Shown here in pieces: positions 1 to 9,900 of a DNA stretch of 64,000 bases. The stretch's first letter is position 1; every line of letters begins with the position of its first letter. A program made the translations under genes and the position numbers. The stretch is from Macrosoma leucophasiata (taxonomy: Eukaryota; Arthropoda; Insecta; Lepidoptera; Hedylidae). The notes under the pieces were generated by a model. The model did no database searches. It saw only the letters and a list, made by a program, of their open reading frames with translations, and was not told where the DNA came from. Location of the stretch: positions 11,319,501-11,383,500 of the forward strand of contig JAWQUS010000032.1 of the NCBI GenBank assembly GCA_036365455.1, given 5' to 3'.

Positions 1-490
1 TATTTGTTAAACAGAACGCATCCTTTATGTTAGTTCTAAGTTATTAGTTATCAGTTAGTAATTATTTATTTATTTAAGTTTAGCCACTGGCGCCAAAACG
101 ACGCTTGTCGATGCATTCCTTTGTACCTACTTGTTCGCTGTATAATATCTGGTTATAAAACGCCATTATAGAAAGTACCTACCACCGTGTTTTAATCTCC
201 ACACATTACCTGCCTCCTACCACAAAACTCATCTAATTGTCTTTGCAATGGGATCAATTAAAATACCTACGAGATTATGTATAATATTGTTTCATCCGCG
301 CATGGCGTGACTGGATTCAGTATCTTAAGCCCTATGGAAGTTCAAGGTAATATTTCGTAGTTGGCTTCCGACATTATTAACTACCTTCGCAATATTACGT
401 ATTGGCACTCAGTGGGTTATATATAGGTATGCTTGTTTGTCACTTACGTCACATAAAATCTAAATTTATAAACTGTGTTCCTTCAAACAG

Positions 491-3400
491 GCAGTGGCTC
501 CGGATGCATATATTCTCGTTGGATACGGTATGAGTGAAACAAACGGGATGGTCTTACTAAATAATACCGGCGAAGCCGACATCTGTGGTAAAGAAAATCC
601 TGCCTTCAAATTTAGGGTAAGTGTCGTTTACATAAAAGTTAAATTGAATGCAAATATTTATTTAGAAGTATTCAAATATAATGTAGGTATTAAATATATT
701 TTATTTATCATTATTGCCGGGTAATAACTATCACACAACCTTTAAAAAATCTGCTAGCACAAAGTTAAAAAATATTGTGTTTATCTGTCTGTCTGGTATC
801 TAGTGATTGAAGGGAAGAAATATAATCTTTAAGTTTAAAAATCGATTGCTGCCGTTAGTGTCGCTAAAACTTGAGAACCGATTTGCGGCTAATTTTGGTT
901 TTGATTTTTGGAAGTCCAGGGAAGGTTTAAAAGGTAAAAAAATATGAAGAAATTGAAAGGAAATAGTAAAAACCACAATTTCATTCTCCCATACAAAAAG
1001 TCCCTACCTATCAAAGCTTTGACACATTATTTTTATTCTAAGGCAACACGAAGTTTTCCGGGTCAGCTAGTCAGTCATAAAAAGAGGAATCACGACTTTG
1101 ACAGTTAACGATCCCTAGATATCGTCAAACGTCAAATCCCGGGCCCCACTTTTTTAATTAACGTAGGTACTTTGTTTTAGGGTTACACTTCTTCCCAATA
1201 ACTTATATGCACCTATGTGTCCATTTCCTGAACTGCTTATGCAAAAAAAATGTACATATTTTCAAGAATTATTATTAAGCTATTGCATAGCTTCTATCGC
1301 GGGCCTTGAGCGCGGGGACCGAATTCAGAAATTCCGTAACGCAAAAAACCGGACGCTCCGGATTACAAATTTTAAACTCATTTAAAGAAAGTCATGTATA
1401 ATTTCGCCGTCTGACCTCGTGGGCAGCGTGGCCAAGCGGTCTAGGCGCTGGTTTAAAGCACCAGTCCCTTCGGAGGCGTGGGTTCGAATCCCACCGCTGC
1501 CAATATTGTTTTTGTTATTGTTGTTTGTTTTTTCATTCAATATTTAAAAAGTGGTAAATATTAATAAAATTATTGTTTCATTTTTCTATTTTTTTTTCTT
1601 TTATTTGCATTTTATTTTGTTTTGCATAATTTTAGACAATTATGTAAATGCAATAGCTTTACCGCGGCAGTCTCCGAGTGCCACACGTCTTTTTTAATAT
1701 TATATTACAGTTGGTCGATCCAAATACAGGCGAAGATATTAATGTACCAAACAAGTCCGGGGAACTGTGGGTAAAAGGACCTTCTATTTGTAAGGTAAGT
1801 TATTTGAAAATATACGGCACATTTACGGTCGATTATTTCATATTCTCTGGTTACGGTTAGCAACTTTCCGGCACAGAGGCATAACACCTTAGGCCTCAGG
1901 AGTGGCAAAGTTTCTGCATTTTGACCTTGGTCTTTGTGTGGGTGTCTATAGGCTGCAGTCATCACTTAACATCAATGTGAACTGCATGCTTGTTTGCCAC
2001 TTCCATAACATAAAAAGAAAAAAAACAATTTCAACAGAAAATAAGGTATAATTTTTCAAAATAAGGTGTCAGAAAAAATAATTGAACATTTTAAACGAAG
2101 AAATTGCGGAGAGATCCTCTGCGTCATCTATTCGAGAGATCGGAGAGTAAAACGCAACACGTAGTTCAATGTTACATTATTATTTCACAATTATCAATCA
2201 CACAATATACCAGGAGTGAAAAGAAGTTAACAGGCAGGACAATATTAGGAACATTCATAGAGCAACGCACGCCACCGGTCGTTGCGGACCGGCCGCGACC
2301 GGTGTCCCGCGTTTCTCTATGGGAACATTAAATCAGCAGACTCTCCACCAAACGCGTAACAGTTTTTCCGATGTTTACCGATTTTCTTCACCGGTGTCAT
2401 TTTGCTCTAACGTCAGGTCGTCAGATGACAGCTGATAACTGGCCACATTGGCCTGGCCTGATAATTAGCTTTTTGGTTGCTGTTTACTCTAATCATACGC
2501 GCCCTCATAATAATTTAATTTACCTCCGTTTAATTTACGTATGTTTATCAAATGTTTTTTTAAAACAGGACTTTGAATAAAGAAACGTGAACCGAATTAA
2601 TGAGTTAAAAACAGTAGGCACACCTTACACTGTTTCAATGGTTCATAACCTGAGCATAAAGGAAGTCAATACGAATTACATGTTTAATTTGAAAAACAAG
2701 TAATTCGAGTTATATTTTTTGTAGAAAAAAAACCTTAGCAACTAAATAAAAACCGACTTCAAAAACCCACAAAAATGTGTGTTTTTTTTTTCGTTTTATA
2801 ATGTACGAGTAAGTGATGATAAATATAACTAAAACGTGCACGTCTATCCAAACATCTATGATCCAAACACTGTTGAGTATCTTCTGTCTCTGTTAACATA
2901 TTGCAGTATTAAGGTAGTACCTACATAGGTAGGTACTAACTGACGGAGTAATCGGTGAATATACCTACATAAAAAAGCAATCAAATATAGACCCTCCGAG
3001 GTCCCTAGAAGGTGCGGGCCCAAACTCCATACATTTTGGAACGTCTCCATTATTTATTAATGTGTTCCAAACTTCTACTTTAAAAATGAGTTGAAGTTGT
3101 TCTATTGACACAGCCAAAAGTACTGCATTACGTTTAGGTACTACAATGACTTCATATATATTGAATCCCGAGGTGCCTGAGGCAACGAAGCTTTGAAAAG
3201 AAAAAGCTTTGTTTTCAGATTATTTTCAATTTTAATTTGATTTTAATTTACACATTCAATATAAAAATACATAATTTTAAATACTTTACAGGGATACTAC
3301 AATAACCCTGAAATGACTTCCGAGATGTTATCCGAAGACGGATGGTTGAAAACAGGAGACATGTTTTACAGGGATGAACATAGAAACTATTACTTTGCAG

Positions 3401-5665
3401 ACCGTCTAAAGTTGCTGCTGAAATATCGAAGCCATCAGGTAATTTAATTATTCCAAGATTTATGTACTTGATATTTTTACAAGACGATTATTTCATATTT
3501 CTGAGGGCGTATTATTTAATTCCAATGCGCAAGAGGCGAAATTGTATGCATCAATTTGGAAGACACTATGAAAAATAATTATTTATTTATTTCGCAAGTA
3601 ACAATGTTAACATATTTTTTATTCTAATCGTAATAACTGATACAGATATGACCTAAGTACAGATGTAGACCGTATGCATTTTTTTTGTACACAAAGGTGG
3701 CAAACAAGCGTGCAGTTTACATTGATGTTAAGTGATGACTGCAGCCTATAGACATCTACACAAAAACAGGGGTCAAAATGCAGATGCGTTGCCACTCTTG
3801 TGACCTTAGGTGTTCTGTCTCTGTGATAGTTATTACGGGGCCATACATTACCATCTAACCGGAACACGATGTGCTGAACACTACCATTTAGCGGCAGATA
3901 AATTAGGTAATGCAGTGGTGCCTACGCCCGCGAGCTCCGTCGCTGAAGCTCTACCTTAAGTATTTATTATTTTATTTTTATTTTCTCATGTCTTCGTCGA
4001 TATATTCTAAGACCACTGCGACAGTGCTGTACTGGGTAGAATTTCGTTCTGATATTATAGACTGACACCACACCGCGGACACTCCGCCTGCTCCAATGCG
4101 GATTTTTAGTGGCCAGCCCGCTGTCGGATGTTTTCAAACCGCCCATAAGGCCTCCGACAAGGTTTAATGATTGCTATCTGTTGACAGCAACCGGGACCGA
4201 CGGCTTAACGTGCCCTCCGAAGCACGGAAACGCACATTTAATTTGTCACTAGCAGTCACCCATCACACTGTCCGACCTCGCCCGTATTGCTTAACCGAGT
4301 AAATCGCTTATGATCTACATCAGCCGTTGGGCCATGCGCGCTTCTTTTTGGCAACAAATTGAATAGCTGAAATTGATTAAGTATTTTATCCTTCTTCTTT
4401 AAATATAGCGTAGGTACAAGTTGCAAGCCCAAGTTCCATACATTTTGGAACGTCTCCTTTGTCAATACAACCAATGCTAAATGTTTACTAAAATTTTTCG
4501 CAGGTGTCTCCAGCAGAAATAGAGGAAGTGATACAGAAACACCCCAGCGTTCTCCATGTCGCCGTGACCAGCATCCCTGACTTGGAGTGTGGCGACTTAC
4601 CAGTTGCTATTGTGGTCCGTCATGAAGGAAAACCTGTCACTGCTCAGGAGATCAAAGATTTGGTTAAAGGTATTTCATTTTATTAATGTCGTAGAAAAGA
4701 CGAGATGTATACAATCGAAATAGATTTTTAACATAGAGCAACACCGGAGGGGAGTAGCCATATGCAGGCTTTCCCCTCTGTCAAAGTACCTAGATGTTTA
4801 AATGTGTGCGTGAAATTGTTTCTGTATTTTGTCAAGGTGTGAGTTTCGTAGTAATAGACGATTTTTGTAGTGTGCGTGTGTGTCGCAGGCATTTCCCCCC
4901 GCAATTCCAACCCTACCCATCGCCTCTTGAAATTTGACGCCTTGGGCCGTCGCCCCATCTTATTCGCCTTAAGGCTAAAGGCTTGTAGGGGAGGGGCCCT
5001 AGCACCGGCACCGCTGACAGTCGTCTTTGGCGCATATGATGACGACCGACAGTCGTGGTCCTCACGGAGCCGCGACTTCTTAACGTCTAGACCCACTACT
5101 GCCCACGGTATGGACTCCCTTTTAGGGATCATATAGATAGGCGTTCTTAGTTGTTAGCTGCTGTTGATAGATTTTTCAAACCGTTCATCTCCAAACTGCT
5201 GTACCACGCGATGACGGTAGCCGTCGACCGGTTCGTCATGTCAAAGTCAACCCTTAGTAGCTTTTTACTATATTTAGAAGATATCTCAATCAGTCTCAGG
5301 AAGAAGAATAACTCTCTTAGCACGTTGTGCCAGCAATTGCATACAAATTATTAACAAGTTTGACCCATTTTCGTTGATACCCAGTTTCGTATAGTTATCT
5401 GGCAAAGTATACCAATGCTACTTTATTATTCTAGAATACACTTCTTTGCGATTACTTATTCGTAGCTTCAGCCCAATTCTACACACGCGTACAGTACTTT
5501 AGAGCGCGGGTTCTAATGAAACCTTAAATGTTTCCAGAAAATCTGGCTGACTCGAAACAGTTACGGGGAGGAGTGATTTTCTTGGAATCCATGCCATTAA
5601 CTCCAACTACGAAAATCAACAGACCTTTATTGAAGAAAATGGCATCAGAAATGAAAAGAGAATAA
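491..5665 (+). CDS. Gene A: luciferase-like acyl-CoA synthetase, 3' half (exons 7-11)
   Basis: Partial gene of the AMP-forming acyl/aryl-CoA ligase family (firefly luciferase / 4-coumarate-CoA ligase type), which makes an acyl-adenylate from ATP and a carboxylic acid and then a CoA thioester. Exons: 491-616, 1711-1794, 3292-3438, 4504-4669, 5538-5665 (stop TAA 5663-5665). All have AG/GT borders and join in frame. Visible motifs: YGMSE (exon 7), GELWVKGP (exon 8), GYYNNPE, TGD and DRLK (exon 9), SPAEIEE (exon 10), LRGGVIF and the lysine in TTKINRP (exon 11). The hinge motif reads KYRSHQ, with Ser where the family has Gly. The protein ends in KRE, so there is no SKL peroxisome signal. Exons 1-6 must lie left of the window; positions 1-490 are the end of intron 6. 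Exon 9 is nearly identical to gene B's while exon 7 is quite different (see findings). The family is certain; the substrate is unknown. Confidence 0.9.
825..1070 (+). mobile_element. Helitron-like non-autonomous element
   Basis: Contains GTCGCTAAAACTTGAGAAC, GGAAGTCCAGGGAAGGTTTA and, at the right end, a hairpin-like GGCAACACGAAGTTTTCC then GGGTCAGCTAG before a T. This is the same family as 32125-32374 and 39357-39623, whose ends fit the Helitron rule (5' TC, 3' hairpin plus CTAG, inserted between A and T). In intron 7 of gene A. No coding sequence. Confidence 0.6.
1422..1502 (+). tRNA. tRNA gene of leucine type (long variable arm) with anticodon AAA
   Basis: An 81-base cloverleaf. Acceptor stem 1422-1428 pairs with 1495-1501 (7 of 7), discriminator A at 1502. 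D stem GCC 1431-1433 / GGC 1444-1446. Anticodon stem 1448-1452 / 1460-1464 is perfect, with loop 1453-1459 TTAAAGC. T stem 1478-1482 / 1490-1494, with loop TTCGAAT. The long variable arm and overall sequence are those of a leucine tRNA, but positions 34-36 read AAA (1455-1457), which would decode Phe UUU, where the usual gene has AAG. A T-run at 1508-1512 may terminate Pol III. It lies inside intron 7 of gene A, same strand. It could be a mutated, inactive copy. Confidence 0.85.
1865..2025 (+). repeat. R retroposon, 5'-truncated copy
   Basis: Right half of the R family, from TTCCGGCACAGAGGC to TTTGCCACTTCCATAACAT and an A-rich tail. In intron 8 of gene A. Confidence 0.75.
2026..3291. other. 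Intron 8 of gene A, unique part
   Basis: No exon, RNA gene or complete element recognised. The stretch around 2262-2320 (GCAACGC...GGACCGGCCGCGACCGG) is GC-rich and resembles pieces at 4735 and 33405, so it is part of a repeat. Short frames here have no family features. Confidence 0.5.
3679..3955 (-). repeat. R retroposon, nearly full copy
   Basis: Reverse copy of the R family, from the poly-T start at 3679 to GCTCTACC. Several substitutions, so an older copy. In intron 9 of gene A. Confidence 0.8.
4085..4345 (+). repeat. Dispersed repeat W, copy 1
   Basis: Family with CCCGCTGTCGGATGTTTT, AAGGCCTCCGACAAGGTTTA and GCAACCGGGACCGACGG, here through GGGCCATGCGCGCTTCTTTTT. Other copies are at 11322-11560 and 52530-52866, all on the same strand. 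No coding content seen. Class unknown. Confidence 0.7.
4730..5160. repeat. GC-rich stretch in intron 10 of gene A
   Basis: Much richer in G and C than the surroundings. It starts with AGAGCAACACCGG and GGGGAGTAGCCATATGCAG, which recur at 33400-33500. Long overlapping frames on both strands result from the base composition and resemble nothing known to me. Probably part of an old mobile element. Confidence 0.4.
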
Positions 5666-5916
5666 CTAGCGTAAACAATAATTAAATAATTTACATATTA
5701 TTTTTATTATGTAGGTTTGTAACAAATAAAGAAACCAATTTGTTAATCGAAATTTTGAACAGCTTCGACACGACTCTACGACAATATATAAAACTGAGTA
5801 TACCCTGTACTATTCCAAGGATGCAGGGTCCCTGTACTATTGCAATAACCAAAATTAACCGACTGGTTCAATTTGGTTGGTTTGGTTGGTACGTGACTAC
5901 GTATAATTTTCGTTTA

Positions 5917-6026
5917 TTGTATTTAATATGACACTGTATATTTTACGAAGTTTTAATAATTTGAATACAATTTGTATTTAATATGACACTGTATATTTTA
6001 CGAAGTTTTAATAATTTGAATACAAT
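5917..6026. repeat. 55-base direct tandem duplication
   Basis: 5917-5971 and 5972-6026 are identical copies beginning TTGTATTTAATATGACAC. Being perfect, the duplication is recent. It lies in the 3' flank of gene A and is not seen behind B or C. Confidence 0.9.
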
Positions 6027-6229
6027 ATTTTTTTTATATTTTTATTCTTAAACAGACTGTTGACATGTATAATAAGTAAAAGTAATATGTGCTTAGTGCT
6101 AAGGTGTAAGATAGTTTGTCTGAAAAATAAACACAGATACTACCGACCTACCTTTAGTGTAAAAATTAATTTGATGGTTTCATGATATTGATATTCACCA
6201 GTATGACCTATGCTTTAATTTCTTGTTGT

Positions 6230-6430
6230 ATAGGTCTTGTCCCTCTTGTATATAAATACAAAAAACAGGGTTCTTATGTAAACCTACAATATTAAAATCT
6301 ATGTAATACTCAGAAGGGTGTGCTTTGATTACAATAAAAATGCGTGTAGAGATAGATTTCAATTGTATTTTTTAATCTTTTACTGGTGGTAGAGTTCTTT
6401 TATCAGACGCTAGCACCCATCATCTAATAT
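6230..6430 (+). promoter_or_regulatory. 3' flank block of gene A with AATAAA, shared with B and C
   Basis: Contains AATAAA at 6333-6338 in a block (CTATGTAATACT...GTGTG...CAATAAAAAT) that recurs after gene B (AATAAA 23512-23517) and gene C (AATAAA 41671-41676), each time followed by a remnant of the R retroposon. A closer AATAAA for gene A is at 5725-5730. These are candidate poly-A signals; which is used cannot be told. Confidence 0.4.
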
Positions 6431-6756
6431 ACAATGTGTCCCAGGGATAAGTGACCGCCAGGCGTTTTTCGAATATTTCGACAAAATTAAGGATATACTC
6501 TTATATATATATATGGGACTCACGCCTTTGGGTTTTTTTAATTTTTTAGTAAATACGCGTGACGTAATGCAGTTTTTTTATGATATGTCCTAAGTTTTTA
6601 CATCTTTCTTTATTCATTTTTTTATTGACTAGCCGAAGTCATAGTTTATCAATCAAAATTATTAAACATAACCAAAATATAATAAGTAATGTCAGTATTG
6701 TATCAACTATTTCAATAAATTTATCTCTATGACTGTTTATAATTTTATGACCCAAT

Positions 6757-6762
6757 TATAAA
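6757..6762 (+). promoter_or_regulatory. Probable TATA box of gene B
   Basis: TATAAA about 175 bases before the gene B start codon. The stretch around it (about 6698-6930) matches 25190-25408 in front of gene C, including the TATA box and a CTAATCACGNAG block 20-40 bases downstream where transcription could start. Conservation between the two flanks is the main support; no start site is measured. Confidence 0.5.
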
Positions 6763-6836
6763 GGCACAAGTAGCCTAATCACGGAGCTAATTCACACCAG
6801 CGTCTAATGTGATAATACATAGGTATAATATATAAT

Positions 6837-6922
6837 GTAAGTGAAGACTTGTCTTCGTGTTTGGCAAATTTATTTAGTCGTTCGTAGAAATTGGTATCGA
6901 TTAGGCTTATCCATTATTCTAG
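6837..6922 (+). promoter_or_regulatory. Possible short leader intron of gene B
   Basis: GTAAGTG donor at 6837 and TTCTAG acceptor ending at 6922, eight bases before the ATG. Gene C has the same arrangement (25317-25400). If not spliced, the leader would carry ATG directly followed by TAA (6835-6840), a start-stop upstream frame also present in C. Either reading points to a conserved 5' leader. Confidence 0.45.
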
Positions 6923-6930
6923 TTGCTAAA

Positions 6931-9900
6931 ATGCCGAAATCTTTACCAATAAGTAAAGAAGAAGAGTGGTATATAAGTGAATTGACTCATCGCTTGGTGG
7001 CTAAAACTAGTATACCAAGTGACAGATATCATCTTGGAAAAATAATACTACAGTGTTTACAGGATTCCCCAGATTTGATTTTACAGGTTAGTAACTTTAC
7101 CTCTTATTATATTCTTTGAAAGTTTATTGCAGAAATAATAAATGTTAAGAAAGTGTCAAACCAGCGAACCTACAATAAAATTATATTTAGCTTCATGTTT
7201 AGTGCTTTGGAGCAGCGGGTTCATCGAGAACGGACTGATCATATTTTTCTAACAATATCGGTTTCAGTAATTCAGTAATCAGCAAGAAGGTTGATAGTCC
7301 TTCTTGCTGATTGCTGAATTACTGAAACAGTAAAAGGTAAGCAGTAAAAGGACATCTCTCACCGATATCACGTAGTCGACATTAAAGCTTAGTTAGAGTA
7401 AATAGGAGAAGAGATTAGCCTAGTGGTAAAGCGGCTGGGCTCGCAGACTCTTTTTTTTCCTTTTTTTTTCTTTAAAAATTCACTCGCATTAAGTGACATT
7501 TAGATATCTCACAGCAGTTTGAAAAAATAATATGCTATCTCCATCTACCTATTTCGCAAACGTCTTGCGTAGCGTTCATGATTAACACAAAAGTTACTAT
7601 TGTTACTAAAAGTTGTATTATTATTATTTTATTCTTTTTTTTTGCACACATGTAGGTACACCATACTTGCAGTTCGCAACGTTCGTCAAAAGACCCATCA
7701 GAATTTCAGCGTTCCAGCTCTTGCTGCAACAAATAGCTGAGATGGGTGCCATTTTTCCTGGCTTCACATGACCATACCGTTTAAGTTTGTTTATGTTAGT
7801 TGTCTCCTCTTTCATAATGATTCTTTTTTCTCGTTTCTGTGTTTTTTTATGTTATGGAATTGGCAAACAAGCATGCAGTTCTCATTAATGTTATTAAGTG
7901 ATGACTGCAGCCTATAGACACCCACATGAAGACCAAGCTCAAAATGCAGATGCGTTACCACTCCTGAGGCCTATGGTGTTATGCCTCTATGCCGGAAATT
8001 ACAGGGCCGTACATTACCACCTGACCGGAATACGATAGTGCTGAACACTACCATTCAGCGGCAAGTATATTAGGTAAAGTGGTGGTCCGCGAGCTCCGTC
8101 GCTGGATCACCAGTAAAAACTGTTGTAAAAAATGTTATATTATGTATGTATGTTGTGTGTAGTCAGGTAAATAAATGTATTTCTTCTTCTTCTTCTAATT
8201 GTATCTTGAGGTCTTACAGACTGTTGTGGTTGCGGTTTAATTTTACTAAGTATTGGATCCCATGTCGGTGACAATCGCCATCCTTCCTCTCTATGGAAAT
8301 TTAGTATCCGGGAGATAAATAGAAAAAACCATTAATTGTTGCACCATAGTTCCAGGGCACTCCGCTTGCCGTTGGTAAGAGTAGTTAATGATATATGAAC
8401 GAAGTGCAACTCGAAAGGCACATTGAATGTAAGAAAAAAAAAAAGACCAAGTTGGCATCTAAAAAGCTAAGGGTGCTTAACAAAGCGACTCAGTATTTCA
8501 CATGGCGGCAGCTTCTACTCTTTTTTTAATGTAATTGAAGTGGCAAACAAGCATGCAGTTCACATTGATGTCAAGTGATGACTGCAGCCTATAGACACTT
8601 ACACAAAGACCAAGGTCAAAATGCAGATGCATTACCACTCCTGAGGTCTAAGGTGTTATGCCTCTGTGTCGGAAATTACAGGGCCGTACATTACCACCTG
8701 ACCGGAGTACGATAGTGCTGAACACTACCATTTAGTGGCAAGTATATTAGGTAATGCGGTGGTGCCTACGCCCGCGAGCTGCCGTCACTATAGATCTTCC
8801 ACCAGTAAAGTTTATAAGGCCCAAGTGCGGCCCCATCTGCAATATTGCTTTTATTTGTGGGCGGGGAGAGACCCTTAATACCAGCTTAGTCTACTTAACT
8901 CCCTACAAAGACGCGCTGTTCGTATTGTTAACGATCTAGAAATCACTGACAGGCTCGAATATCTGAGCGTGCGCAGAGACATTGGGAGTCTGTGCGTGTT
9001 ATACCGTCCCTACAATGGTGAACTGTTCGACATGGTGCCACCGTCTTTCCTGCAACGTACTACCCGCCGAAGAGAGAAGTTCCACTCTCACCGACTGGAC
9101 ACCTGGCAACGGTGCGGTTTTAACGTTAATTCCTACCCAGAACCTGTAAATTGAAACGAACTTCCCTGAGGTGTTCCCTTGATGCTACAATACGGGGTTC
9201 TTCAAAAATGGCGTCAAAAGAGTCATTCAGGGCTGGCAGCGCATTGGCAACTTCTCTGGTCTCCGGTGTTACAAATGTTCATAGGCGACCGTGACCACTT
9301 TCCATCAGGTGGCCCGTCTGCTTGTCTGTCAACCTAATGACATAAAAAACATCATCATAAAAAAACGTTAGGCGGATTAGATTACAAAACAGAATTACAG
9401 CAAATACTGAGATAACCGAAATGGGACAAGATGTATGATAAGTGTGATGATTCTGATAAGTATTATGACACGGATGTTTGTTTAACTACTTATAAGGACC
9501 CAGGATATAAACGATGAGTTGCACTATAAATAAGTATCCTAATAAACAACACATGACGCACACCAGGGCGTACTTAGGAACATCCTATGCTCCTTTTTAC
9601 GACGCAGGCCAGTACCTAGTGAAGGACTCTCTGATCTCCGTGATACGACGCAAGTACGCAATACTACAACGTACTATAGTATCCAATAAGAAATACTGCA
9701 TATAGACCTTTGGAAAGAGGCTTATTTCGGGTCAGTGGAGCGTTATCTCTTTCTCACCTTCCAAATGTAGCGTTTGTCAACCATTTTGATATCGATTTTG
9801 ATCAAGTTTGGAGCAATACCGGACTATCAGTTTTTACGTAGCCAGTGTATAGCAGAGACAAAGCTCTACGAAGTCGAAACTAGTCGATTGTCTCTTTCGT

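Larger units (their letters stand above)
5666..6696. other. Spacer between genes A and B
   Basis: Holds AATAAA signals (5725, 6333), a 55-base tandem duplication (5917-6026) and an R fragment near 6384. The rest, to B's promoter, shows no gene. Confidence 0.6.

Noticed and set aside
4728..5136. Overlapping open frames on both strands (134 and 88 codons)
   Set aside because: They overlap head-on in a GC-rich repeat inside intron 10 of gene A and show no family motif. Openness follows from base composition.
7411..7450. Possible tRNA start (TTAGCCTAGTGGTAAAGCGG)
   Set aside because: Only an A-box half with no matching 3' half; a fragment of a tRNA-derived element at most.
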